A stretch of 64,000 nt of DNA from Rhabdophis nuchalis (taxonomy: Eukaryota; Chordata; Lepidosauria; Squamata; Natricidae), in the NCBI GenBank assembly GCA_039707465.1, contig CM077644.1:219394962-219458961 (forward strand), given 5' to 3'. Position numbers and translations under genes: made by a program. This document shows, in pieces, positions 11,103 to 22,989 of the stretch. Under the pieces are notes generated by a model. The model was given only the letters and a program-made list of their open reading frames with translations. It searched no databases and was not told where the DNA came from. The stretch's first letter is position 1, and each line of letters begins with the position of its first letter.

Positions 11103-11282
11103 AGATAATTAAATAATCAATTGACCAATTTTACAATACAATACAATAACAGAGTTGGAAAGGACCTTGGATAATACTTTGTTGGGTGATATGGTTAATA
11201 ATTATCTTTAATTAGATAATTAAAGAATCAATTGACCAATTTTACAATACAATACAATAACAGAGTTGGAAAGGACCTTGGA
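11103..11282. repeat. Tandem duplication of a CR1 tip plus flanking DNA, period 111 bp
   Basis: The block starting agataattaa at 11103 and at 11214 is repeated almost exactly. Each copy has the flank (caattgaccaattttacaa), the CR1 tail (tacaatacaataac) and the CR1 tip (agagttggaaaggaccttgga). The first copy stops there; the second runs on into the full CR1. Confidence 0.85.
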
Positions 11283-14200
11283 GGTCATCTAGTCCAACTC
11301 CCTGCCTAGGCAGGAAGCCCTATACCATTTCAGACAAATGGCTATCCAACATCTTCTTGAAGACTTCCAGTGTTGGGGCATTCACAACTTCTGGAGGCAA
11401 GCTGTTCCACTGATTAATTGTTCTAACTGTCAGGAAATTTCTCCTCAGTTCTAAGTTGCTTCTCTCCTTGATTAGTTTCCACCCATTGCTTCTTGTTCTG
11501 CCCTCAGGTGCTTTGGAGAATAGTTTGACTCCCTCTTCTTTGTGGCAACCCCTGAGATATTGGAACACTGCTGTCATGTCTCTCCTGGTCCTTCTTTTCA
11601 TTAAACTAGACATACCCAGTTCCTGCAACCGTTCTTCATATGTTTTAGTCTCCAGTCCCCTAATCATCTTTGTTGTTCTTCTCTGCACTATTTCTAGAGT
11701 CTCCACATCTTTTCTACATTGCGGTGACCAAACCTGAATGCAGTATTCCAAGTGTGGCCTTACCAAGGCATTATAAAGTGGTATTAACACTTCACGTGAT
11801 CTTGATTCTATCCCTCTGTTTATGCAGCCTAGAACTGTGTTGGCTTTTTTGGCAGCTGCTGCACACTGCTGGCTCATATTTAAATGGTTGTCTACTAGGA
11901 CTCCAAGATCCCTTTCCCAGTTACTACTATTGAGCAAGGTACCACCTATACTGTACCTGTGCATTTCATTTTTGTTGTCTAAATGTAGAACCTTACTCTT
12001 TTCGCCATTGAATTTCATTTTATTAATAACAATAATAATAATAATTTTAAATTATAACCTGCGCTCTCTCCCCGAAGGGACTCGAGGCGGGGCACAGGGA
12101 ATTAAAAAATACAATTAAAACTACAAACAGAATACAAAGTTAAAAACGAATTAAACTGACCCTGCGCTAAAAACCCATATAAAACTAAAACTATCCCTAA
12201 AAACCCCTAAAACAATTTAAAACAATTTAAATTACCCTAGGCCGGCCAAGCAGAATGTTTTCAGTTTCTGCCGGAAGGAGCGAAGGTCCGTGGTTGTTCT
12301 AATTTCGGGGGGAAGGTCGTTCCAGAGGGTCAGGCCCACCACAGAGAAGGCCCTTCCCCTGGGCGTCGCCTGCTGGCATAGCCTAGTGGACGGCACCCAG
12401 AGAAGTCCCTGTCTGTGGGAGCGAATCGGCCGCAGGGATGTATGGGGCAGGATGCGATCCCGCAGATAGCTAGGTCCCTTTGAAGATGATAATCAACACC
12501 TTGAAGCATACCCGAAAGACGACAGGCAGCCAATGCAGCTCGCGCAGGAGCGGTGTTACATGGGAAAACCTGGAGGTTCCCATAACTGCCCACGCGGCTG
12601 CATTCTGGACAAGCTGAAGCCTTCGGATGCACCTCAAGGGGAGCCCCATGTAGAGAGCATTGCAGTAGTCCAGTCAGGATGTCACGAGGGCATGAGTGAT
12701 TTGCAGAGGGTACCCCGATCCAATAGGGGACGCAACTGGCGTACCAGGCGAACCTGGTAAAACGCCCTCCTGGCCACGGCCGTCACTTGATCTTCCATGG
12801 ACAGCCGTGTATCAAGGAGGACGCCCAAGTTGCGTGCCCCATCTACAGGGGTTAGGTGTTCATCCCCTATGGCCAGTGATTGAGTCAACTGGTTGTACCG
12901 GGATGCCGGGAACCACAGCCACTCGGTCTTGGACGGGTTGAGTCTGAGTCTGCTACTTCCCATCCAGGCCCGCACGGCTTCCAGGCACTGGCACATCACC
13001 TCTACGGCATCGTTGGGGTGGTTTGGGGTAGATATAGACAGCTGTGTATCATCAGCGTAGAGGTGGTACTCTACCCCAAAACCACGGATGATCTCACCCA
13101 GCGGCTTCATATATGTGTTGAACAGGAGTGGCGAGAGGACCGACCCCTGAGGCACCCCACAAGTGAGGGGTCTAGAGGTCGACCTCTGCCCTCCTGCCAA
13201 CACAAATTGTGATCGGCCAGAGAGGTAGGAGGAGAACCACCGCAACATGGTGCCCCTCACCCCCAACCTCTCCAGCCGATGCAATAGGATACCATGGTGG
13301 ATGGTATCAAAAGCCGCTGAGAGATCTAATAGGACCAGGATGGAGGAACAACCCCCATCTCTGGCCCTCTAGAGATCATCCACCAACGCGACCAATGCCG
13401 TCTCGGTGCTGTGCCCGGGCCAGAAGCCGGACTGGCGCCGGTCCAGATAATCAATTTCCTCCAGATGACGGGGGAACTGTTGTGCCACCACACTCTCTAC
13501 AACCTTCGCCAGAAAGTGAAGGTTGGAGACTGGACGGTAGTTCACCAATAATGCTGGGTCTAGAGATGGCTTCTTGAGGAGGGGTCTCACCACCGCCTCT
13601 TTAAGGGAGGCCGGCAAGAACCCCTCACTCAGGGAAGCGTTGACCACCTCCTGGAGCCAGCCTTGTGTAACCTCCCAGGATGCCAGTACAAGCCAGGAGG
13701 GACACGGGTCCAAAAAACATGTGGTAGCGCGCAGTCGCCCACGTAACCTGTCCATATCTTCGGAAGTAACAGAGTCAAACTCTTCCCACAAAACTGTCTC
13801 AAGATCTGCCTCGGGGCATCCCACTGGGCCACTTTCGATGGAGACCAACTCGCTCCGAATCTGAGCGATTTTATCCTGCAGATATTCCCCAAATTCCTCT
13901 GCTCTACCCTGCAAAGGGGCTTCCCGCGCCCTCTGTTGAAGGAGGGAGCGGGTCACCCTAAACAGGGCGGCAGGGCGGTTATCTGCGGATGCGATGAGGG
14001 TGGCGCAATGATGACGTTTGGCCACTCTCAACGCCACAAGGTAAGTCAGTAAATGGGCTTTCACCTGTGTTCGGTCAGATTCAGACCGTGTGGATCTCCA
14101 CTTCCTCTCTAGGCGTCTCTTGTGGCGCTTCATCTCCCTCAGCTCCTCGGTAAACCAAGGGGCCTGGGTGACTCGTCACCGCAAGAGAGGCCGCAAGGGC

Positions 14201-15885
14201 GTGACCCGATCCAAGGCCCCCGTGGCCGCGATATTCCACGCGGCCACCAGTCCTCTATCGCGGCGTGGGTCAAGGACACAGGTAATGGCCCAAGCACCAT
14301 CTGGAACCTATCCGAGTCCATCAGGCGCTTGGGGCGGAACCATATAGGTGAATCCGGTTCCGCCTCTCCGCGGTGGGGTGTAGTGATTGGAAAGTCGAGC
14401 CGGAGAAGTGAGTGATCTGACCATGACGGGTGTGATGGCTATATCCCCTATACCCAGATCACTTTATCCACTGACCAGAGACAAAGATTAAATCCAGCGT
14501 GTGTCATCCCTCGTGCGTGGGGCCCTGAATTACTTGCGTCAGGTCCATGGCCGTCATGGAGGCCATGAACTCCTGAGCTACTTCTGATGATTCGCCAACC
14601 GATGGCAGGTTGAAGTCCCCCATGACAACCAGTATAGGGGTCTCAACTGCCATCGCGGCGATCACCTCAAGGAGCTCGGGCAGGGCTGCTGTTACATAGC
14701 GGGGAGCCAGGTATACAATCAGCACGCCCAACTGCCTCCCTAGGCCCCACTATTAGATAGTGCCCAATGTTCCATTTTGTCAAGATCCTTCTGTATCTTA
14801 AGCCTATCTTCTGGAGTGTTGGCTATTCCTGCCAGATTGGTGTCATCTGCAAATTTGATGAGTTCCCCATTTATTCCCTCGTCCAAATCATTGATGAAGA
14901 TGTTGAAGAGTACTGGGCCTAAAACAGAGCCTTGAGGGACTCCACTGCATACTTCCTTCCATGTAGATGCAGTTCCATTGAGGACTACACATTGAGTGCG
15001 GTTGGTCAGCCAGTTACGAATCCATCTGGTTGTGAGGCTGTCTAACCCACATTCTTCTACTTTATCTAGTAGTAGGTTATGGTCTACCTTGTCAAATGCC
15101 TTACTGAAGTCCAAGTAAACTATATCGACGGCATTCCTCTGGTCCACTAATTTTGTCACATTCTCAAAGAATGCAATAAGATTAGTCTGGCATGATCTGT
15201 TTTTGACAAAACCATGTTGGCTTTTGGTTATTATTTTGTTTGCTTCTAGGTGTCCAGTAATTCGCTGCTTGATTATTTTTTCCAGAATCTTTCCTGGTAT
15301 TGAGGTCAGGCTGATGGGTCTGTAATTTCCTGGTTCTATCTTTTTTCCTTTTTTTGAAGATGGGAACCACATCAGCTCTTTTCCAGTCCTCTGGTAGCTC
15401 CCCGGTGTTCCAGGATCTCTGAAAGATATAGTTCAGGGGTTCTGAGATCTCATCTGCCAGTTCCTTCAGAACCATGGGGTGTAATCCATCCGGTCCTGGT
15501 GATTTGAACTCGTCTAGGGTAGACAGGTGATCACTTACTATTTTCTTCCCTATTTCAATTTGTGTTTCTAATCTGATTTTTGTGATGCTGTTTTTGATAG
15601 ATTGGACTGTTCTATCCCTTTGTGTAAAGATAGATGCAAAAAATGAGTTGAATAGTTCTGCTTTCTCCCTGTTGCTTGTCACCTTCTTGCCATTTTCTCC
15701 CAGCAATGGAGCAATTGTTTCTTTAACTTTTTTCTTATTTGCAGAATTAGTTATGAAATGGTTCAGGAAAACCCCCCACAGCGTTTTAAAAGTATTTTTT
15801 GCCTTTTCATTTGAAAAATTTTGTAAAGAATAAAAACTTCCAATGAAATATTTTATTTTGGAGAAATGGATTCTGGTAAGACAAG
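11236..15885 (-). mobile_element. CR1 LINE, 5'-truncated, interrupted by an L2
   Basis: The CR1 lies in two blocks, 11236-12015 (3' end) and 14751-15885 (upstream part). The upstream block encodes the start of the reverse transcriptase: SPGPDGLHPMVLKEL, NYRPISLTSIPGKILEK, IVYLDFSKAFDKVDHN, CSGVPQGSVLGPVLFN and KFADDTNLAG. The lower block encodes ERDLGVLVDNHLNMSQQC, LVRPHLEYCIQVWSPQ and NQWNSLPPEVVNA. The 3' end has the standard CR1 tip (agttggaaaggaccttggaggtcatctagtcc, given here as the plus strand) and a short attgt-type tail. There is no endonuclease domain. Frame changes between 15182 and 15372 show decay. Confidence 0.92.
12016..14750 (-). mobile_element. L2 LINE inserted in the CR1, 5'-truncated in the endonuclease
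   Basis: On the minus strand it starts inside the endonuclease domain (VIYLAPRY-like, then VVMGDFNLPSVG, 14504-14731). It continues through the RT (13369-14133, with GHSTETALVALVDDL), the PQGSVLSPLLFN and YADD part (12682-13284) and the tail domain (12330-12632). It ends with the 3' hairpin (12059-12090) and an AAT repeat (about 12022-12045). Several stops and frameshifts make it inactive. The CR1 reading frame is continuous across the insertion if the L2 and one copy of a 5-bp TAATA are left out, so TAATA may be the target duplication. Confidence 0.9.
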
Positions 15886-16308
15886 GTAATAATAATAATA
15901 ATAATAATAATAATTTTAATTTTATATCCCGCTCTCTCTCCCCAAAGGGACTCGAGGCGGGGCACAGGCACTTAAAAATACTAAAACCACAGACAGAATA
16001 CAAAATTAAAAATGAATTAAATTAGTCCTGCGCTAAAAAACCCATAACTAAACTAAGAACTACCCCTAAAACCCCTAACCTTAAAAGAGACTACCCAAGG
16101 CCGGCCAGGCGAAAAAGATGTGTCTTTAATTTTAAACGGAAGGAGCGGAGGTCCGTAGTTGTCCTAATATCGGGGGGAAGGTCGTTCCAGAGGGCCGGGC
16201 CCGCCACAGAGATAGCCCTTCCCCTGGGCGTCGCCCGCTGACAAAGTCTAGTGGACGGCACCCGGAGAAGTCCCTCTCTGTGGGAGCGAATCGGCCGTGA
16301 GGATGTAG
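15886..16308 (-). mobile_element. L2 LINE 3' end, strongly 5'-truncated
   Basis: The fragment contains the AAT repeat (15887-15914), the GC-rich 3' hairpin (15929-15960), the 3' UTR, and the end of the coding part (gatatcggggggaaggtcgttccagag and flanking words). It matches the L2 copies at 12016 and 49725. It abuts the 5' break of the CR1. The upstream break falls near 16308. Confidence 0.85.
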
Positions 16309-18690
16309 TCTAACTGTGCTTTACTTTTCTGAAGTTTTTATTAGTTTGCAATAAGATTTAATAGGATGATATTAATGTAGTGTGTCAGAGCATGAGGACC
16401 AGTACACCAGATAGTTAGTACAGATACACAGATAGTTCGGCACTGTTTGACTCTAGATGTTAGAGGAACATGCGTGGCTGCTGCTATGCAGCATGGCCAT
16501 TTGTACCAAAGGAAGAATAATTCAGTATATTATTTGCATATGTGTGTATTGTTGCTTATCTAATAGATCTGGTCCTGACTGAGGTTCATTGCGTCCATTG
16601 TAGATATCTAACTAAATTATACTTTTACAGTGTACAAATACGCCAAATCTGATAATTGTATGAATGAGCGAAGTTAGTTTTGATGGTGGTGAAGGATTCA
16701 AGCAAGGCGAAGTGGCAGTGAGTTCTTGCAGATATGTGGTTTTTTTAGGTTCTATCTCTGGTTTTGAATGAGGTTGCATTGGAACTCTAAAGTCTGGGAT
16801 TTTCCTGGATTCTCATACCTGCTTTAAAGCAGATGACAATTTGCAGACTTGTGTATCAGTTGTATTCATTCTTGGACTTAGAGACTCTTTGTATAGTCAG
16901 ATATATCTTGGTTACCTTGTAGGCGTAATATGGAAATGTGCTGTACATGAGGCTCCCTTGAGGATTAATCAGAATGTGCACTCGGTTAAAAATTCAAATG
17001 CATGAAGCGTGATGGGCATACCTTAGTATGCACATGTATCAGGCCTGCTCTGGTAGCTGCAGTGATTACCAATAAGCTTCCAGGTGCAATTGAACAGTCT
17101 GATTATTATCTTTAAAGTCTTAGAAGTTCTAGTTATCAGAGATATCTATTTCCTGTAGGATCTGTCCATCCTGTTTGATTACAGAGAAGGCTTGTTTCAA
17201 CTATGTCATCTAACTTAAACATAGGAAGCACTCCTCCTACTCTGGGAGCACACCTGTCCTTTGGAACAGCATCTCCCAGTTGTTTATAGCACCACCATAT
17301 TCCTCTTTAAACAAGATTTAATAATCTGATTCTTCCTCCAAGTCTTGGATCAGTGAATATAAAGCCCTTTGAAGATGTGGGATGGATGGGGCATTGTTTT
17401 TTATTTATTACAACTTTCTTTCCCAATATGAAATAGTTCTTTTTAATTGAGAAGCTATCAAGAGTCATTCTGGAATTGGGCAACCTAAATGTTAATGCAG
17501 AAAAAAATGGAATATTCATAAAAGAGCAAAAATAAACTTAGAGCTATAGAGAGTAAGACAAATATTGGATACATTTGAAATTTCCCCAAAATTTTGATTA
17601 ACCCCTTACCCCAACCTACATTTTTTTCATCATGGCTTCAAAATGTCTAGAAATTTTCTATATCAGTAATGAAAGTTTCATAATGTATGATATATGGTTA
17701 AAATGAGACATTCAGGATCATTGTGCATTGAATATAATTTCTTGTAATCTCTTTATAAACTGTATCATCCTCTTGACAGATTTTGCTGAATAGATAATTT
17801 GATCTGAGTTTTTGGGAAGAAAACATAAACCTTGACTAAGCATTTAGAGTCATAGTTCCTAAATGTAGAACTACAGAACTTCAACTGCAGGAAGGGAATG
17901 GGAGATTAGATAGATGGATAGATGGATGGATGGATGGAGAGATAGAATTAAATAATAAAAAAATTATAGCATTTATAAAAGTTATACCTCTTTTGAGCTG
18001 CTGGGTAAGCTTCAAAAAGTATAAATTTCATCGGTAATGCTGTCTAAGTGTCTCATCTAATGAGATTCTTAAATCAACAATCTTTTCAGTCTCAAATGGA
18101 AAAAAAGTCATGCCTGCTTTAATGAAAAGCTGATGCAAGATCTGAAGCAACTTCCAGATTTTTTTGAAGCATGTATACCCCCAAAGTATATCCCTTTTCA
18201 TTGTTCTAAGTAATTTTCTTCCTAGTGGATAGAGCTGATAGAGCATTTCAAGTATTAGAGTCTCATTTGGCTTTATTCATATTTAATTCCAAAGCTGTGA
18301 GTAATTTAAGTTCAATAGCTGTTCAGATTTTTGACCACTTCCGGTGTAACTCTAGTACCAAAAATAATGCTAAACTAGAAACGAATCAGCATGGCTCTTA
18401 GTTATAAAATGATTAAAATAGTACACTTGGGATAAATCATAATTTGTATACTCAAATGTATACATAATAAATGGTGATTCAGATTGTGAAAATTTTTAGG
18501 AAAAGAGAATTGAAAAGCAGCACACCAAATTGTGTCTTCTGTGTGGTTTCTGCTGTTAGGTTCTGTGGGGTTTATTTCATACAAGATCATACAAGTTACA
18601 AATGCATAATTTAATTACATTTAATTTTCTTTCATGGCTATTGGAAAAATATGAAGTTGTCATCCTGACAAACACATACTTCAGGAAAGC
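16309..18690 (+). other. PLPP1 intron 1, no recognised feature
   Basis: AT-rich unique-looking DNA. It contains a short imperfect GATA/GATG microsatellite at 17909-17946. Open frames are short and unrelated to anything I recognise. Confidence 0.5.
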
Positions 18691-18794
18691 CAATGTTTCT
18701 CAATCTCAGCAACATTAGATGCGTGGATTTCAATTCGCAGAATTCTGCAAATTGAAGTCCCATATCTTAATATTGCTGAGGTTGAGAAAAACTG
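18691..18794. mobile_element. Decayed fold-back hAT MITE
   Basis: The two halves are inverted copies: it opens caatgtttctcaatctcagc and closes gctgaggttgagaaaaactg, with 'ttcaattcgcagaattctgcaaattgaag' at the centre. It is the same family as the copies at 24532, 26467 and 53023. Target duplications are no longer visible. Confidence 0.6.
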
Positions 18795-19374
18795 AATTAG
18801 ATGAAACTGCTGGAGTTCTTTTTCCTTTTTCAAGTCACTGCTTTGATCCTATGACTTCTACTCTCTGATGTAATGCAGAACTGAGAACTGACATTTTTCT
18901 GTGTTTGTAGGTGAGTAATACACCTACAAGCCCTCACTGAGTGAATGACAACATCATATTTGTTAGCTTATGAATCATAAGCTTCTGGGATCTTATGGTA
19001 TAAAATTACAAGAGTAAGAAACATGTCAAATTTTTAAAGGCTTCACAGATACAGCTTGTGATCTTAACAAAATAATTATAGTAAATAGAGATCAGTTTAG
19101 TGGTTGTCAGCTGCAACAGATAAAATCTGATCATATATTGCATACTTCTTTCCATGTGTAAATGTATTTGTGTGTGTGTGTGCGCATGTGTAAAATATGA
19201 AAAATACACATGGAAAAAATATCCCATTCCGGCATAGAAAATTATTAAAATATGCATCTATAAGATGCCATTCATTATTTTATGAGTGATATTATGCTTT
19301 TCCCCCATTGGTCAATTACATTGAGGATTTATTGTGTTATTCTGAGATCAAGAAAAGTGATTATTTCTCTCTTC

Positions 19375-19800
19375 TTTTCCTTGGTTAGACAACCTCACTT
19401 GGATATTGTGTTCAGTTCTGCACAACACAGTTTAAAAAGATGTTGATAACCTGGAGTAAGTCCAGAGAAGGACTATTAAAATGGTGAAAGTACTAGAGAC
19501 CAAGCCTACAAGGAAAAGTTGAAAGAACTAGGAATATTTAGCTTGCAGAAGAGAAAGTTGAGAGAGGACATAATAGCTATTTCAGACTTATTCTCACTTG
19601 CTCCAGAAGATAAGACCAGAAATAATGGGACTAAAAGGATGTAATACAAGTTGGACATTAGGAAGAATTATTTAAAGAAAGAGCTATCAATTAATGGAAT
19701 AAGTTCCTGTATGCAGTCATTTTTCTCTTTCTCTGGAAGTTTTCAGAGGCTGGATAGTCCTCTAATGAATCCTGCAATGTGCAGAGAGTTGACCTCTTAG
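19375..19800 (+). mobile_element. Old CR1 LINE fragment, C-terminal RT part
   Basis: Conceptual translation with shifts and stops gives traces of the CR1 tail region: the equivalent of LEYCVQFW..P near 19400, then the block around LKELGIFSLxxRRxRGDxI, and an 'NxWNxLP' remnant near 19690. It is much more decayed than the CR1 at 11236, and no 3' tail is preserved. Confidence 0.55.
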
Positions 19801-20309
19801 GACAGTCCAATGATATATTTGATTTATTGCCAAATGATGGATAATATTTTGTAAAACTCACAAAGCTGATCATACACTGAGTTTGAAAAGAGTTGTCATT
19901 TGTTATTTAAAAGGGATTCTCTTAACAGGTATAAAATCCAGCAGTTCCTCACATTTTTAAATTTTTTTGCATTTGCTTTTCAGTGCTAAAAAAAAGCCAC
20001 AAGTACTGAGGTTTAGGGTCTTTTGCTGAAAAGGAAAATCATAGCCTTGTTGCTAGCAGCCATCTGCTTTTTCACTCGTTAAGATTTCAGTGCCTCCATT
20101 ATTCCTAGGTTCTCTTCTTAGCTGAATCATATCATCAAAACAAAAGAGAGGCTGTCAACATGCCTTTAGGGAAGTGTTGCATTGTTAAGCAGGAAAACTT
20201 CCTTATTGATTGATCAGCGTACCTTATTTATGATAGGCAACAAGGAAATCTCTTTACTTTGATAATCTTTATAGGCCCCTTTTACAATTTTATGTAGGAA
20301 CCATAAGAC

Positions 20310-20370
20310 CCATCTCACTTCTACGGCATCGTTGGGGTGGTTTGGGATAGATATATACAACTGCGTATTA
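20310..20370 (-). repeat. About 60-bp internal L2 fragment
   Basis: The words ctacggcatcgttggggtgg and gatagatatatacaactg match the L2 copy at 13000-13052, which lies in the middle of the RT frame. Neither L2 end is present. It directly precedes the right half of a TA MITE. Confidence 0.75.
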
Positions 20371-20487
20371 TGGGAATGCTGCAATGGTCATAAGTGTGAG
20401 AACTGTCATACATAACTTTTTTTTGGTGCTATTGTAACTTCAGACAGTTGCTAAATAAATGGTTGTAAATTGAGGATTACCTGTAAT
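20371..20487 (+). mobile_element. Right half of a TA-flanked MITE (390-bp family)
   Basis: From ggaatgctgcaatggtcataag to gaggattacctgta it follows the right part of the copy at 35778-36161. The left half is absent or replaced by the L2 piece. Confidence 0.7.
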
Positions 20488-20807
20488 CAATTTTGTATTA
20501 AGCATTTGTCTAGGTGTTTGAATATCAGGAGTCATCATAGCTTATAGACTCAATTATTTTCTCAGAGAAAGGTAGTTGATCCAATGTGGGCAGCATATTT
20601 CATTGCAGTAAAATTTATACCAAATTAGTTATGGGTAAATAGCAATATTATCAACCATTATGGGAAAAATAATCAGTGGCTATGTAATCATTAACTCTGC
20701 AATTATCCCTAGTAATCATATAAATAAAATAGAAACAAAATAGCACAGGTATGATGAGATCCCTTAACCATTTCATAGCTGATAAGGAATTAGATCCTGG
20801 TTAGTGA

Positions 20808-21430
20808 TATGTGGTGGATGTGCCCCATCACAAGGAAATACTGGTGCAAAATTCGGAAATGGTTGGAAGAAATTACAGAGCGAAAAATAGAACTGAAACC
20901 AGAAGCATTCTTATTAGGATTACTAGACCAAAAAATGGATAAACAATCTCAATACATAATCATACACATACTCACTGCAGCCAGGATTGATTTTGTACAA
21001 AACTGGAAAAAAATCAATACGCAGATGAAACAATAATTAGAAAAGTACTTGAATGTACAGAGATAGACAAAATGACAATACAACTAAAAGAAAGAGAAGA
21101 ATCTGTTTTTTATAAAATATGGAATAAAATTTATAAGTGACTAGAAAACAGAAGCCAAAACATAAAAATAGAGGTTGCAAATATATGGTGATATAAATAA
21201 TATTATTATAAGTGTTAGCACTACTGTTGTTATATTATAGGACAAGATTACAGCAATAGGAAGGCAATGCAGAATGGAGAATTATAAAAGCTAAATAGGA
21301 AAGCTGATACAGAAGACTGTATAATTACTTTATATTGTTATGTATGTTTTGTGTTTTGTTTTTTCTTGTGTTTTTCTTTCTGTTTTTAAAGATTAAAACA
21401 TTTAATAAAAAAAAATTTTTTTTAAAAAAA
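20808..21430 (+). mobile_element. L1 LINE 3' end with 16-bp target duplication
   Basis: The 75-codon frame (20809-21036) starts MWWMCPITRKYWCKI and resembles the C-terminal end of L1 ORF2. It is followed by a 3' UTR and a poly-A-rich tail with aataaaaaaaa at 21401-21430. The 16 bp agatcctggttagtga occurs at 20792-20807 and again at 21431-21446, a perfect target duplication of typical L1 length. The copy is cut to about 620 bp at its 5' end. Confidence 0.85.
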
Positions 21431-21446
21431 AGATCCTGGTTAGTGA

Positions 21447-22985
21447 AGACCACTCTAGAGGTGACATATGGAAGAGGTTCTTGACTCCACTTAAGGAGGT
21501 GTGGGTGCACCCTGTCAAGAAGCCATTGCTGGACTCTACAGTTCTGGACAATTTTCATCCAATCTCCCATCTTCCTTTTTTAGAAGAAGATGGTTGAGAA
21601 GGTGGTGGCATTAGAACTTCAGAAGATGCTGGATGAAATGGATCATCTGGAGCTCTTTCAGTCAGGCTTTGGCCCAATAAACACCCAGCAGCTAACATGC
21701 CTAATATTCCTTCTTCATCCTCCTGCCCCCCCTCCCCCCGCAACTCCCAATAGTGAATTGGACTGAAAGAGAGTGACTGCCCCAAGATCACTCAGTCAAC
21801 TTTCACGCCTCTAATGTAGGACTAAAACTCAATATCCTGGTTTGTAGCCTAGTGCCTTAAACACTAGAGAAACTGGCTCTCTTCCTTCCTTCAAGTCTGA
21901 CCCCAATCGATGTTGAAAAGGAATGAGAGGTCCAGCCTACAGTCCCTTTTTTGTGAAGTGCTGCAGGGCTCAGGACTCTCCTTTTTAATATCTACATAAA
22001 ATCACTGGATGAGATACCCAGTTATATATCTCTATCCTGGGTGAATTAAGTGGTGCTGCGGACACTCTTTCAAAATGCCTGGAGGCTATGGGAGTCTGGA
22101 TGGGGAACAATAGGCTTCAACTGAATCCTGGTAAAATGTAGTGGCATTGTGTGGATGGGGGCTTTTTTGTATCTGGGATTTTTTCATTTTTAGTCTTGGA
22201 TGGGGTTTCACTGCTCCAGACAGACCTGGTGCATAATCTGGAGTTCTTCCTGGATTTAGGTGCAAGTTGTAGCTGTGTGATCCTTTGCTCAACTCTGTGT
22301 TTTGCACCAGTTATTCTCCTGGATTGGGAGGCCCTCTCTCAGTCACCTATATATACCCTGCTATATGGACTAGTGCAACATGGGACTATCCTTGAAGAGT
22401 ATTTGGAAGCTACAGCTTATACACCCACAATTTTTAGGTGCCTGAAGAATGGCACACATAATACCTTTGCTGTGTGAGCTGCATTGAATGCCAGTTTGCT
22501 TCTGGGTCCAATTCAAGGTGTTACATATAAAATCCTATGGCATGGGGCCAAGCTACCTGAGGAACCTACATCACATCAACTCATCCCATCTTGTCAGACA
22601 GAAAAGATATGTTATGGACCTCGAATTTGACTGGGAGAGTTCAGGAAGAGAACCTTCTCTGTCATTGCCCTTGGCCTATGGAAAATCCCTACCCCAAAAT
22701 GAGGTGAGCCTGGCCTTGCAAGAGTGAAGATCTAGCTATTCCAACTCAGGTGAGGCTTGAAGAGGGGTATGCAATCCAGGGGGTGGTTAGTGCCTTGAAG
22801 TCTTTCCTGCTATCTTTTAATTTTTTTGTTTTTTTAATCTATGTTTCTACTTCGCTCCCATTTTACTGAACTTTGTACTATGTTCTTATATGGCTTTTAT
22901 GCTTTTATTTGTAATTTGCCCAGAGTCGTTTTGAGAGTGAGATAGGCAGTATCAAAATTTGGTAAATAAATAATGGCAGCTCATT
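21447..22985 (+). mobile_element. Old L2-like LINE, highly decayed
   Basis: Pieces line up in order with L2: 'LKE..V.P..KKPLLDS' near 21490, 'HLELFQSGFGP' near 21645, 'VLQGSGLS' near 21955, 'CLEAMGVWMGNNRLQLNPGK' at 22078-22135 and 'GPSYLRNL' near 22545. The 3' end is gagtgagataggcagtatcaaaatttggtaaataaataa. It has many stops and is interrupted by a Sauria SINE at about 21700-21885. It is clearly older than the L2 copies at 3, 12, 50 and 60 kb. Confidence 0.75.
21700..21883 (-). mobile_element. Sauria-type tRNA SINE inside the old L2
   Basis: On the minus strand it starts gagccagtttctctagtgtttaaggcac, the tRNA-derived head. It continues with the B-box region (gagttttagtcctacat) and the conserved gtgatcttggggcagtcactc. 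A pyrimidine-rich part lies at its 3' side (tcctgccccccctccccccg on the plus strand). Confidence 0.75.
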
Positions 22986-22989
22986 TAAT

